A DNA stretch of 14,314 nucleotides from Bacillota bacterium (GCA_023398575.1 JAEWSC010000090.1:1-14314); one strand, 5' to 3'; positions 7,492 through 14,314 are shown, counted from the first letter of the stretch. Notes: generated by a model from the letters alone, not told the origin. Numbers and translations: made by a program.

Positions 7492-7986
7492 TTAAAGGAA
7501 TGTCTCTCTCATTTGTTCATATGCTTTCAGTTCTTCGTTTAGCTGTATCAAAAATGCTACCTGCTTGTCCTCCCGGATAAGCAGTCCGGCAGCTGTCTTC
7601 ACCGCATCTACAAATTCCGCTCTTAGGCCCTTTTTGCCGCTTTGCATCAGCGGGCATACCGGCCAAGCTCTGATATCCATGGATATGTTCGCTTTTTGAG
7701 TCCCATCCTCCTGCCGTTTTGCCCGTATCACCAGAGGAAATATGCGGCAGGAGAGCGGCCGGTTTTCCCGCGGACATTCTCCATGGCAGACAAGTTTCAA
7801 CCCCATCAAAACAGGCTTCAGTTCAGCCCAGGAGCAGTTTTCATAAAACCTTTCCTCCCCAGGGAAGAGCAGCATCCCATCCTCTACTCCACCCTGGCAG
7901 CAAGCCCTACCGCACCGCTTGCCGCAGTCTTGATTTAACGGGGTCAATTGATTTAGCAACGCCCTGGCCTGATCCAATGCATCCAA
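7492..7986 (-). CDS. Cysteine-cluster protein (YkgJ-like, putative Zn/Fe-binding)
   Basis: This small 164-residue soluble protein has nine cysteines. They form CGKRCGRACC at 21-30, C51, the block CHGECPRENRPLSCRIFP at 67-84, and C111. The CxxxxRPxxCRxFP block and the preceding CxxxC/CC group are the hallmark of the YkgJ/zinc- or iron-chelating cysteine cluster family (often annotated UPF0153). The function of the family is not established; some members may carry an iron-sulfur or zinc site. The start codon is TTG (7984-7986), three bases after the mntP stop. AAAGGGG in the end of mntP is the likely SD, so translation is probably coupled. No internal Met precedes the first cysteine group, which supports the TTG. 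Its neighbours are a manganese exporter and DNA-processing genes, compatible with a metal-related role but not proof. Confidence 0.75.
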   Translation of the reverse strand: MDALDQARALLNQLTPLNQDCGKRCGRACCQGGVEDGMLLFPGEERFYENCSWAELKPVLMGLKLVCHGECPRENRPLSCRIFPLVIRAKRQEDGTQKANISMDIRAWPVCPLMQSGKKGLRAEFVDAVKTAAGLLIREDKQVAFLIQLNEELKAYEQMRETFL

Positions 7987-7989
7987 ATC

Positions 7990-8559
7990 CTAAATCCCCT
8001 TTAGCAAATGCTCGATTAATATCTTGCTGCCGATCAAAATCAGCATGACGCCGCCAATGATACCAGCACGCCCGCGAAGGGCTTTCTTCATTTTTGTGCC
8101 TGCCAAAAAGCCGGCGGTGCATACAGCAAAGGTAGTCATGCCTATCACCAGCGCGTGATAAGCCATATATCCGCCGGATACGGCCAAAGATACGCCCACC
8201 GCCAGCGCGTCCATGCTGGTGGCCGCGCCTAAAATCAGCAGCCGGCCAAAATGCATGGGATCACCGGGGCACGCATCCTCCGGGCGCTTCTTCATCTCCT
8301 CCCAGATCATGCGCAACCCAGTAATGAGCAAAAGCCCAAAGGCAGCAAAGTGGTCCAGCGCCAGCAGGCATGAGCGCAGATTCAGTCCCGCAAACAGGCC
8401 AATGGCTGGCATCAGTGCCTGGAAAACACCAAAGCATAGCCCCACCTTCAGCGCACTTGAAAGGTTAGGGCGAGAAAGCATCGCTCCCGTAGCCGCTGCA
8501 GCTGCCAGTGCATCCAGTGAAACGGCCAGTGCCGTTACCATAAGCTCCACGCCGTCCAT
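7990..8559 (-). CDS. mntP: MntP-type manganese efflux pump
   Basis: The 189-residue protein has six hydrophobic segments arranged as an inverted repeat of two three-helix halves, as in MntP (YebN). Each half opens with the conserved aspartate motif: ALAVSLDALAAA (D16) in the first and AATSMDALAVGVSLA (D117) in the second. Known members export Mn2+ across the cytoplasmic membrane and protect cells from excess manganese. A charged loop (about 86-104) separates the halves. The ATG at 8559 is preceded by a purine-rich AAGGGGGAAGGG SD region. A sigma-A-type promoter lies 40 bases upstream, so the leader is only about 30 bases. That leaves no room for the yybP-ykoY manganese riboswitch often found before such genes. 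It is the first gene of the leftward string. Confidence 0.92.
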   Translation of the reverse strand: MDGVELMVTALAVSLDALAAAAATGAMLSRPNLSSALKVGLCFGVFQALMPAIGLFAGLNLRSCLLALDHFAAFGLLLITGLRMIWEEMKKRPEDACPGDPMHFGRLLILGAATSMDALAVGVSLAVSGGYMAYHALVIGMTTFAVCTAGFLAGTKMKKALRGRAGIIGGVMLILIGSKILIEHLLKGI

Positions 8560-8598
8560 GCCCTTCCCCCTTCACCCGGTCTAGGAAGGGTTATATGC

Positions 8599-8627
8599 AT
8601 TCTATCACAAAAAAAGAAGCATCACAA
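8599..8627 (-). promoter_or_regulatory. Sigma-A-type promoter of the mntP gene string
   Basis: On the minus strand TTGTGA (8622-8627) and TAGAAT (8599-8604) are separated by exactly 17 bases, matching four and five of six consensus positions. The spacer contains a run of seven T. Transcription would start near 8592, giving a leader of about 33 bases before the mntP ATG. Confidence 0.6.
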
Positions 8628-8661
8628 TCGAGGCGGGCTTCCATATACCACTTAACCTGCG

Positions 8662-8691
8662 TTGCCATACAAACACAAACCGTGTTATAAT
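8662..8691 (+). promoter_or_regulatory. Sigma-A-type promoter with extended -10 for the glycosyltransferase-tdk pair
   Basis: TTGCCA (8662-8667, five of six matches) and a perfect TATAAT (8686-8691) are 18 bases apart. TGT directly before TATAAT forms an extended -10 element. The predicted start near 8698 leaves a leader of only about 18 bases before the ATG, just enough for the AAGGA SD at 8704-8708. It is back to back with the mntP promoter, with 34 bases between the two -35 boxes. Confidence 0.7.
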
Positions 8692-8715
8692 GACAAAAAA
8701 CACAAGGATGACGCC

Positions 8716-9642
8716 ATGACCGACATTTTGCTGGCCACCTATAACGGCGGCCGTTTTTTAAGAGAGCAGCTGGATTCCCTGCTCACCTCCATTGCGGATG
8801 ATATGCGGGTGCTTATTTCGGATGACGGATCCACGGATGATACTCCGGCGATTCTGTCAGAATATGCAAAGAAGCACCCTGACACCATCCACTTGATCAG
8901 CGGCCCGGCCCATGAAAAAAGCGCTAAAGGTAACTTTATCAGCCTGCTTCACGCCAGCTGCGCAGACTATGTTTTCTTTTGCGACCAGGACGACGTGTGG
9001 GAAACTGCAAAAATTCAGAAAAGCTTGAATCGTATAAAGCAAGAGGAGGTGCGTTTCGGCGCGGGCTGTCCCCTGCTTTTGCATACCGATTTGGCTGTTG
9101 TGGATGCAGAGCTTGCCCCTCTCTCCCCCTCCTTCTGGCGTTATCAAAACATCGATCCCACTCCGTCCTTAAGCCGCCTGCTTGTGCAAAACAGTGTTAC
9201 CGGCTGCACAATGCTCATCAACCGCCCTTTGATTACGCTTCTAAAAAAGGCTCCCGCCAGTGATATGCTGATGCACGATTGGTGGGCGGCGTTGATCGCG
9301 GCATCCATGGGCCATATCGTTGCTTTAAACGAGTCTCTCATCCGCTACCGCCAGCACGGCGGCAACCAACTGGGTGCATCGGGTTTTGACCCCATGCGGG
9401 ATATAAAAAAGGCCGCTGACGGGGGCGGGGGATATAGGCAGCGTGTACTTGATACCATGGCCCAGGCGAAAGCCTTTTACACGGCATACGAAGGTCTTCT
9501 GCCCGAGCACGCCTGGCATGTGATATATCGGTACGCCCACCTTCCCATGCACAAAAAGCCGCTGCGCATGCTTATGCTTTTGGGTTATGGATACTTAAAA
9601 AAAGGATTTTTACGCCAGCTTGGACAGCTGTACTACATTTGA
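8716..9642 (+). CDS. Family 2 glycosyltransferase (rhamnosyltransferase-like)
   Basis: From the ATG at 8716 (SD AAGGA eight bases before) the protein has 308 residues. It shows the GT-A fold signature of family GT2: ILLATYNGGRFLREQLDS at the N-terminus, SDDGSTDDT (35-43) for nucleotide-sugar binding, and CDQDDVW (89-95), which contains the metal-binding DxD-like motif. NSVTGCTMLIN (159-169) and HDWW (187-190), probably containing the catalytic base region, precede YRQHGGNQLG (211-220). These motifs are typical of rhamnosyltransferases and related enzymes that build cell-surface polysaccharide at the inner membrane face; donor and acceptor cannot be read. A longer frame from the TTG at 8662 would overlap the promoter and is unlikely. 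No other polysaccharide gene is nearby, so it stands alone apart from tdk behind it. Confidence 0.9.
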   Translation: MTDILLATYNGGRFLREQLDSLLTSIADDMRVLISDDGSTDDTPAILSEYAKKHPDTIHLISGPAHEKSAKGNFISLLHASCADYVFFCDQDDVWETAKIQKSLNRIKQEEVRFGAGCPLLLHTDLAVVDAELAPLSPSFWRYQNIDPTPSLSRLLVQNSVTGCTMLINRPLITLLKKAPASDMLMHDWWAALIAASMGHIVALNESLIRYRQHGGNQLGASGFDPMRDIKKAADGGGGYRQRVLDTMAQAKAFYTAYEGLLPEHAWHVIYRYAHLPMHKKPLRMLMLLGYGYLKKGFLRQLGQLYYI

Positions 9643-9657
9643 CAAAGGGTGATCGAT

Positions 9658-10236
9658 ATGGCAAAGCTCTATTTCCGGTACGGCGCTATGGGCTCCAGCA
9701 AAACGGCCAATGCCATCATGGTCCAGCACAACTATCATGAGCGCAACCAACGGGTGCTGATGCTAAAGCCACAATTGGACAACAGAGATGGCGAGCGCAC
9801 CTTGCGTTCCCGCTCAGGCCTTTGCACCGAGTGCATGTTTATGGAAGAAATCGACACCCTGCCCATGAAGGAATATGACTGCGTGATCGTAGACGAAGCA
9901 CAGTTTTTAACCAAGGCGCAGGTCGAAACCCTGGTGCGCCTGGTGGATGAAGAAAATATCCCCGTAATCGCTTACGGCCTGCGGGCGGATTTTCAAGGCA
10001 ATCTGTTCGAGGGCAGCCAGTGGCTGCTGGCCTGGGCAGATACGATAGAGGAAGTCAAAACCATCTGCTGGTGCGGTAAAAAGGCCATCTGCAATGCACG
10101 GGTCTATGACGGCCAAGTGGTCAAGCATGGCGAACAGATTGTACTGGGCGGCGATAACCGATATGTCAGCCTTTGCCGCCGGCATTGGCAGCGGGGCGAA
10201 CTGGGAGCATACAGAAATTTAAGCATGGAAGATTGA
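9658..10236 (+). CDS. tdk: Thymidine kinase (type II)
   Basis: This enzyme phosphorylates thymidine (and deoxyuridine) with ATP in the pyrimidine salvage pathway in the cytoplasm. The 192 residues contain the P-loop GAMGSSKT (9-16), the DEAQF motif (79-83) typical of TK1-type enzymes, and YGLRADFQGNLFEGS with the lasso region. The structural zinc site is visible as C137 and C139 (CWCGKKA) with C173 and H176 (CRRH). The ATG at 9658 has AAAGGGTGAT as SD and lies 15 bases after the glycosyltransferase stop. Both genes therefore probably share one transcript, which ends at the hairpin terminator 15 bases downstream of the tdk stop. The de novo pyrimidine genes pyrF and pyrE are about 3 kb away but on a separate unit. 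Confidence 0.95.
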   Translation: MAKLYFRYGAMGSSKTANAIMVQHNYHERNQRVLMLKPQLDNRDGERTLRSRSGLCTECMFMEEIDTLPMKEYDCVIVDEAQFLTKAQVETLVRLVDEENIPVIAYGLRADFQGNLFEGSQWLLAWADTIEEVKTICWCGKKAICNARVYDGQVVKHGEQIVLGGDNRYVSLCRRHWQRGELGAYRNLSMED

Positions 10237-10250
10237 TTTTTATGTCAAAC

Positions 10251-10289
10251 AAAAGGCTGCCCTGTGTTCGTTTCAGGACAGCCTTTTTT
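10251..10289. terminator. Bidirectional intrinsic terminator between tdk and the MATE gene
   Basis: AAAAGGCTG (10251-10259) pairs with CAGCCTTTT (10279-10287), and CCTG/CAGG extends the stem after one mismatch. The plus strand ends in TTTTTT, serving tdk. The minus strand reads GCCTTTTGTTT, a weaker T-run that could serve the convergent MATE gene, whose stop is 19 bases away. Confidence 0.85.
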
Positions 10290-10307
10290 GTGTTTTTGTG
10301 AATACGC

Positions 10308-11741
10308 TTACACTTCCTGGACAGCGGCCTGCATGGGCTCCTGATGATTCGAAACAATGTTTTTAAGCCAGATGCCCTTTTTCACAAGAATGATACCGAT
10401 TGCACTCTTTATGACCTCCACCACCTGGCAAAGGGGGTAGAGCAGCAAGATATCCAAGCTCGTGCTGTGCACCAGGAAAAGCGCAAAGGGAATATGAATA
10501 CACCAGGAAAACGCGCTGTCAAACAGAAACGTAAGCACAGTAGACCCACCGGAGCGCAACGTAAAGTAACTGCAATGTGCAATAGAATTGATGGGCATGA
10601 TGCAAGCACTGGTTAGAATAAATCGGGCGGCCAGCATCCGCACACCATCCTCTACATTGTACAAAAGCGGAAAAATAGAGGATAAGCTGGCCATAACGCC
10701 GCCGACAATCAGGCAGCAAAAAACAGAAAAGCCCATCAGCTTCCACACGTCACCCTTGGCCCGCTCCATATCATTGGCGCCCAAGGCCTGGCCGATTAAA
10801 ACAGCCACCGCGTTACCCATGGAAATAAATACAACATTAAATAGGTTACCAATGGTGCTGGCGATATTCATGCCGCCCAACACCATCAATCCACGGACAG
10901 AGTATATCTGTATTAGTGTTGCAACACCTATGGACCAAAACGCTTCGTTGATAAGCAGAGACATGCCCTTACGAAGAACGGCACGCAATAGTTTGGCCGG
11001 CACCTTCAGCGTACGGTACACGCCGTGCATAAAGCTGTACCTTACATTTCTATGCGTGCCTATAACAACAATTGCCAGTTCTACAAAGCGGGATAGCACC
11101 GTGGCGACGGCGGCGCCTCCGACGCCCAGTTTGGGAAAGCCAAAGTTGCCAAAGATCAGAAGCCAATTGGCAAGAAGGTTTGTCAATACCGCCGCGATGC
11201 TGGCATACATGGGCAAAACCGTTTCTCCAGCTTCCCGCAGCGTACCGGCATACGCTTGAGTCAAGGCAAAGGGCACAAGCCCAATAAGCATTATAGACAA
11301 GTATTCGCTGGCACTTTTCAACATCCCCTGGGCGATAGCCGGGTCTCCGTCGCCTGTCAGGTATAAAAGGATAAGCTGCTGCCCCATGGTAATAAAAACA
11401 CCAAGGGCGACAAGCAAAATGCAAAGACTCATCCACAGCTTGATGCGAAAGGTATTGCGGAATCCCTCCAAATCCTTCGCGCCAAAAAATTGTGCACCAA
11501 ATATACCGGGGCCGGAAAGGCCACCAAAAACGCATAGATTGAAGACAAACAACAACTGATTAGCTATCGCTACGCCTGACATTTGTGCCGTGCCCAAAGA
11601 CCCTACCATAATATTATCCAACAGATTCACAAAATTGGATATACTGTTCTGAATAATCACGGGAACGATGATCGCAAATACCGCTTGATAGAATCTTTTG
11701 TCACCGATAAATGTTCTTTTGAAACGCCCAACGACCTGCAT
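10308..11741 (-). CDS. MATE-family multidrug efflux transporter
   Basis: The 477-residue hydrophobic protein has about twelve membrane segments in two halves, the normal size of the family. The first half begins IIVPVIIQNSISNFVNLLDNIMVGSLG, the typical MATE helix 1 pattern (P..... N.. DN.MVG.LG). It also contains GPGIFGAQFFGAKD, matching the conserved G-x-x-x-x-x-Q-x-x-GA segment; the second half repeats this as AVLIGQALGANDMERAK. Such proteins export cationic drugs, metabolites or toxins with Na+ or H+; the substrate is not predictable. The ATG at 11741 has a strong SD, AGGAGGTTTATC. It has its own promoter with an extended -10 and is probably transcribed alone. It converges with tdk at a shared terminator. 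Confidence 0.93.
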   Translation of the reverse strand: MQVVGRFKRTFIGDKRFYQAVFAIIVPVIIQNSISNFVNLLDNIMVGSLGTAQMSGVAIANQLLFVFNLCVFGGLSGPGIFGAQFFGAKDLEGFRNTFRIKLWMSLCILLVALGVFITMGQQLILLYLTGDGDPAIAQGMLKSASEYLSIMLIGLVPFALTQAYAGTLREAGETVLPMYASIAAVLTNLLANWLLIFGNFGFPKLGVGGAAVATVLSRFVELAIVVIGTHRNVRYSFMHGVYRTLKVPAKLLRAVLRKGMSLLINEAFWSIGVATLIQIYSVRGLMVLGGMNIASTIGNLFNVVFISMGNAVAVLIGQALGANDMERAKGDVWKLMGFSVFCCLIVGGVMASLSSIFPLLYNVEDGVRMLAARFILTSACIMPINSIAHCSYFTLRSGGSTVLTFLFDSAFSWCIHIPFALFLVHSTSLDILLLYPLCQVVEVIKSAIGIILVKKGIWLKNIVSNHQEPMQAAVQEV

Positions 11742-11779
11742 GATAAACCTCCTGACAGGGTTTGAACCCCGGAAGCAAT

Positions 11780-11809
11780 ATTATAGCATGGCTCGATCAC
11801 GAATGTACA
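11780..11809 (-). promoter_or_regulatory. Extended -10 promoter of the MATE gene
   Basis: On the minus strand ATGCTATAAT gives a perfect -10 TATAAT (11780-11785) with the TGn extension. The hexamer TGTACA (11804-11809), matching four of six -35 positions, is 18 bases upstream. The start would be near 11773, about 30 bases before the ATG. No operator palindrome stands out. Confidence 0.65.
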
Positions 11810-11855
11810 CCTGGGAAATGTGTGCAGTAAACCAAATGGTCATACTTTTTGTGAT

Positions 11856-11902
11856 AAAAAAAACTGCCGCGCGTAAAACTAATAGCTTTCCACGCACGGC
11901 AG
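11856..11902 (-). terminator. Intrinsic terminator of the lipoprotein gene
   Basis: On the minus strand CTGCCG (pairing CGGCAG, 11897-11902 with 11864-11869) and GCGT/ACGC form a ten-pair stem with one internal mismatch and a 17-base loop. Eight T follow directly (11856-11863). It lies about 80 bases after the lipoprotein stop and isolates the MATE gene promoter from read-through. Confidence 0.8.
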
Positions 11903-11980
11903 CTTAGAATCAATTAGCAAACCGGTAATTAAAAGCACACTCTCTCAGGAACAGAGATGCAGGGCGCAACCGCAATCTTT

Positions 11981-13426
11981 CTATTGTTTGAATGGATCCT
12001 CCGCTGTGCCTGTACCTTTCAAAAAGAACAGTGAATCCAGCTTCACACGAATAGCCGGACGCACACCCGTCTGGGCATCGTCATACCGCAATCCGGGGCC
12101 ATATACAACGCCATTATAGTATATGATGGCCTGGTTACTTTCGCTGGCCCCCGCACTTGATAGCCACCACCATCCATCACCGGCGGAGGAGGCGTGTAAC
12201 CCTTTTGCCAACGCATATGCCGTTCCCTTGCTTTGCCGGGCTGCATCGGTTGTAAATCCTAGGCTGGGGTTTTGCGCCTCCTCCCTGCTTAGCAGATACA
12301 CCTTGCCCAAATTGTTATAGGTTACGAGCGCTGCCTGCTCAGCAGTAGTAAAAGCTTCATTAACAAACGCACCATTTAAAAAAGTAAGCAGGCTGCTGCC
12401 CGAAAAACCCTTGAAGGCTGTGCCTGTTTCAGCGGCAGCCGCATCCAGTATCTTGTCAGATACAAGCAGCGCCGTACCGTTTTCTACGGATAATACCCGC
12501 CAAAGAATGGGGGTCTTTCCACCTGTAGTCTCCTGGGGATAAGCACCCAGGGACACATACTGCCATCCCTCCTGATAGCCGCGCAAGCGAAGGTTGATTT
12601 CATACCTGCCCTTTAGCTCCTGGGCGCGGCGGGAGGCATCGGCATAAGTATCCAACGCTTCGTACAGCGCAATGGCTTCCTGCACTTTTTGGAAGCCGCC
12701 CTCTTTTTGCTTTGCATCCGCGGCTTGATATAGCGACTGACGGCAGCTGTCGGCCAGCATGGCACTATCGCGGAAAGAGCCCAGGGCGGCAAACACCTCC
12801 AACGCCCCCGCAAAATCCTTGGCTTTTATAAGGCCCTGGCCGGCCTGATACTTTTGCGAAAGCATGGCTTGCTGGCATGCGTCGGCTTTCTGGCGGCTAT
12901 CACTGTAGCTGCCCAGGGTCAAAAAGGCATCCATGGCCTGCTGGTATTCCCCTTGTGTAAACAGTGCCTGCGCCGCCTCATACGCCTTTTGGGGAATCAT
13001 GGCCGTGCATGCTTCCATGCGTCTTACGCTGTCGCGAAAAGAACCCAAGGCCTGATATGCAGTTTGGGCTCCTGGATAATCCTCCTGCTGCTCAAGCAAT
13101 CGCGCTTCCACATATCGCAAATACATCTCACTGCTTTTGAAGTCGCCAAGGTTATCAAAGTTCGTTTGCGCCAGATCAAAATTCCCCTCATCCATTGCCA
13201 TCAGCGCAGACACATACAATACAAACTTGGCGGAATCCTGGTACTCACCCAATGTTTGAAATTCATTGAGCGCTGCAGCATACTCCCCATAGGCCAGGCA
13301 ATCCTGAGCATAATTGTAGCGGGCCGCGCTGTTTGGACCACAGCCGGCAAGCAGCAAAAGCCCTGCCAGCATGATTGCGCATATCGCTGCCGGCTTCAAC
13401 ATCTTTTTGTGCCCCACATTTTTCAT
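11981..13426 (-). CDS. Lipoprotein with six LGxYxDS (TPR-like) repeats and a C-terminal DUF6273-like domain
   Basis: From the ATG at 13426 (SD GAGGAGG, seven bases before) the protein has 481 residues. A signal peptide with lipobox LLAGC puts the lipidated cysteine at C29, so the mature protein is anchored on the outer face of the membrane. Residues 45-271 hold six helical repeats with the core AL..F..LG.Y.DS...A..C. They begin at about 52, 86, 120, 164, 208 and 251, so the period is 34 for the first three and about 44 afterwards. Residues 287-465 look like the domain known as DUF6273: WQYVSLGAYPQ, PILWRVLSVENGTALLVSDKIL, LLTFLNGAFVNEAF, VYLLSREEA and GVRPAIRVKL. This is by memory of the pattern. 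The function is unknown; the repeats suggest protein-protein contact. An upstream in-frame extension to 13528 would run through the pyrE terminator and is rejected. No clear promoter was found. Confidence 0.83.
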   Translation of the reverse strand: MKNVGHKKMLKPAAICAIMLAGLLLLAGCGPNSAARYNYAQDCLAYGEYAAALNEFQTLGEYQDSAKFVLYVSALMAMDEGNFDLAQTNFDNLGDFKSSEMYLRYVEARLLEQQEDYPGAQTAYQALGSFRDSVRRMEACTAMIPQKAYEAAQALFTQGEYQQAMDAFLTLGSYSDSRQKADACQQAMLSQKYQAGQGLIKAKDFAGALEVFAALGSFRDSAMLADSCRQSLYQAADAKQKEGGFQKVQEAIALYEALDTYADASRRAQELKGRYEINLRLRGYQEGWQYVSLGAYPQETTGGKTPILWRVLSVENGTALLVSDKILDAAAAETGTAFKGFSGSSLLTFLNGAFVNEAFTTAEQAALVTYNNLGKVYLLSREEAQNPSLGFTTDAARQSKGTAYALAKGLHASSAGDGWWWLSSAGASESNQAIIYYNGVVYGPGLRYDDAQTGVRPAIRVKLDSLFFLKGTGTAEDPFKQ

Positions 13427-13439
13427 AGAACATCCTCCT

Positions 13440-13467
13440 CTGCCTACACATTTTCTCCAAAAGGCAG
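13440..13467 (-). other. Small hairpin directly ahead of the lipoprotein ribosome-binding site
   Basis: CTGCCT (13440-13445) and AGGCAG (13462-13467) can pair around a 16-base loop. The stem touches the first base of the GAGGAGG site, so it could affect initiation. Six pairs only; it may be chance. Confidence 0.25.
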
Positions 13468-13480
13468 GAAGTTTACGCAC

Positions 13481-13513
13481 AAAAACACCCGGCCAGCAAA
13501 ACACTTCCGGGTG
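13481..13513 (-). terminator. Intrinsic terminator of the pyrimidine operon
   Basis: On the minus strand CACCCGG (13507-13513) pairs with CCGGGTG (13486-13492), with a 14-base loop, and is followed by TTTTTGTG. It lies 28 bases after the pyrE stop and ends the pyrF-pyrE transcript before the lipoprotein gene. Confidence 0.85.
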
Positions 13514-13540
13514 CAAAGAATATGACATATTTGTTGAAGA

Positions 13541-14173
13541 TTACAGCGTCATCCAGCTTTCATCCGACGGATCTTTCTGAAACGCCTCCAGCCGCCCAAT
13601 ATCTTTTTCCGAAATGTATCCTTCCTCCGCCGCCACTTTGGCTAAAGTCATAAAGTTAGTCAGGGACACATTTTCGATATTCGCATTTTTAAGCCGATCG
13701 GTTCCCTTTTGCATGCCATAGGTAAAAATGGACACGATGCCGAGCACATTGGCCCCTGCCTCCCGAAGGGCGTCCACCACCTCCACCACGGAGCCGGCGG
13801 TAGAAATAAGGTCCTCCACCACAACCACTTTCTGTCCCATAATTACCTTTCCCTCAATGCGGTTGTTGCGGCCATGGTCCTTGGCAGAGCCGCGGACATA
13901 GGCCATGGGCAGATCCAATAAGTCTGCCACCAGCGCCGCATGGGGAATACCGGCGGTAGATGTACCCGCCACCAGTTCACAACCTTGATAATGCTTTTTG
14001 ATAAGCGATGCCAGCCCAGCTTCTACCTGCTTGCGGGCATCGGGATAGGAGAGAATCAAGCGGTTGTCACAATAAATAGGCGACTTGATACCGCTGGCCC
14101 AAGTAAAAGGATCCTCCGGACGGAGAAAAACCGCCTCGATTTTGAGTAGGAGCCTTGCAATTTTCTTTTTCAT
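13541..14173 (-). CDS. pyrE: Orotate phosphoribosyltransferase
   Basis: This enzyme joins orotate and PRPP to orotidine monophosphate, step five of de novo pyrimidine synthesis, in the cytoplasm as a dimer. The 210-residue protein shows FTWASGIKSPIYCDNR (orotate pocket), the flexible-loop motif KDHGRNNRIEG (98-108) and the PRPP-binding motif VVVVEDLISTAGS (116-128). Length and motifs are complete. I prefer the ATG at 14173, since AAAGGA lies eight bases upstream. The ATG two codons earlier at 14179 almost touches that SD. The pyrF stop is 15 bases before it, and the product of PyrE is the substrate of PyrF. It is the last gene of its operon. Confidence 0.96.
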   Translation of the reverse strand: MKKKIARLLLKIEAVFLRPEDPFTWASGIKSPIYCDNRLILSYPDARKQVEAGLASLIKKHYQGCELVAGTSTAGIPHAALVADLLDLPMAYVRGSAKDHGRNNRIEGKVIMGQKVVVVEDLISTAGSVVEVVDALREAGANVLGIVSIFTYGMQKGTDRLKNANIENVSLTNFMTLAKVAAEEGYISEKDIGRLEAFQKDPSDESWMTL

Positions 14174-14188
14174 GCACATCTTCCTTTC

Positions 14189-14314
14189 TCATCCCACAAA
14201 ATCGCTTTTTACATGCAGCCAGGCAGCCTTGGGGTCTTTTTCCCCGGTGATGGGCCTGCCGACCACAATGTAGTCAGAACCCAATTCCCTGGCTTTCGCG
14301 GGTGAAGTCACCCG
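14189..14314 (-). CDS. pyrF: Orotidine 5'-phosphate decarboxylase, C-terminal end (5' part outside the window)
   Basis: The last 41 residues of a protein are visible, from RVTSPAKARELGSDYIVVGR to a TGA at 14189-14191. The sequence GSDYIVVGRPIT is the conserved phosphate-binding end of OMP decarboxylase (usual form GxDxIVVGRPIT), which makes UMP from OMP. The rest of the gene lies to the right. It directly precedes pyrE with 15 bases between, the common pyrF-pyrE order of Firmicutes pyrimidine operons. Confidence 0.92.
   Translation of the reverse strand, partial: RVTSPAKARELGSDYIVVGRPITGEKDPKAAWLHVKSDFVG

Noticed and set aside
6213..7986. Restriction-modification system
   Set aside because: Only the methyltransferase is recognisable; the neighbouring cysteine-cluster protein has no nuclease or helicase motif, and no res gene is present.
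8560..8715. Possible riboswitch or small RNA in the divergent intergenic region
   Set aside because: Both promoters and SD sites account for most of the 156 bases and both leaders are under about 35 bases; no conserved structured element is visible.
10588..11259. A 223-residue plus-strand open frame opposite the MATE gene
   Set aside because: It is a shadow of a strongly hydrophobic gene; composition is odd (Ser, Thr, Pro and Arg rich) and there is no SD.
12854..13525. A 223-residue plus-strand open frame opposite the lipoprotein
   Set aside because: It is antisense to the signal peptide and repeats of a gene with strong SD and lipobox, and crosses the pyrE terminator.
1..14314. CRISPR arrays, tRNA or rRNA genes, phage genes
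   Set aside because: I saw no regularly spaced direct repeats, no tRNA cloverleaf pattern, no rRNA segments and no phage structural or integrase proteins.

Overview
The window looks like chromosomal DNA from a low-to-mid GC Gram-positive anaerobe, probably class Clostridia. The reasons are strong AGGAGG-type Shine-Dalgarno (SD) sites, TTG and ATG starts, tight same-strand gene strings, a type II thymidine kinase, and a lipoprotein with LGxYxDS repeats plus a DUF6273-like domain. This placement is inference; no rRNA or other phylogenetic marker is present.

Left part, all minus strand. Bases 1-126 are the start of an IS3-family element: the terminal inverted repeat and the first 22 codons of its transposase. 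It sits 62 bases past the end of a LysE-type exporter gene. The exporter overlaps the Lrp/AsnC regulator before it by 8 bases. An AT-rich perfect palindrome (1366-1381) ahead of the regulator is a good candidate operator. Upstream lies a six-gene string running leftward from about 8559: MntP manganese exporter, cysteine-cluster protein, DNA adenine methyltransferase, SbcD, SbcC and a sugar-phosphate isomerase-like TIM barrel. Most of these genes are 0-45 bases apart. The largest gap, 87 bases before sbcD, holds a GC-rich hairpin. No convincing terminator is visible between mntP and the exporter, so it may be one long transcript with an internal start before the lrp gene.

Middle, plus strand. 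A divergent promoter pair (8599-8627 minus, 8662-8691 plus) separates mntP from a GT2 glycosyltransferase, which is followed after 15 bases by thymidine kinase. A hairpin terminator at 10251-10289 can serve both tdk and the convergent MATE gene.

Right part, minus strand. A MATE-family efflux gene has its own extended -10 promoter. Further right are a repeat-containing lipoprotein with its own terminator, then pyrE and the 3' end of pyrF, which close a pyrimidine biosynthesis operon that also ends in a terminator.

Most genes are ordinary housekeeping or transport functions. The most interesting point is the grouping of an unpaired adenine methyltransferase with the SbcCD nuclease, a cysteine-cluster protein and a manganese exporter. 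SbcD-type nucleases use Mn2+, so the grouping may have biochemical logic, but I cannot show that it is a new system. Other points are a probable frameshift at the isomerase start, multiple SD-equipped starts for the regulator, and the two-period repeat structure of the lipoprotein.
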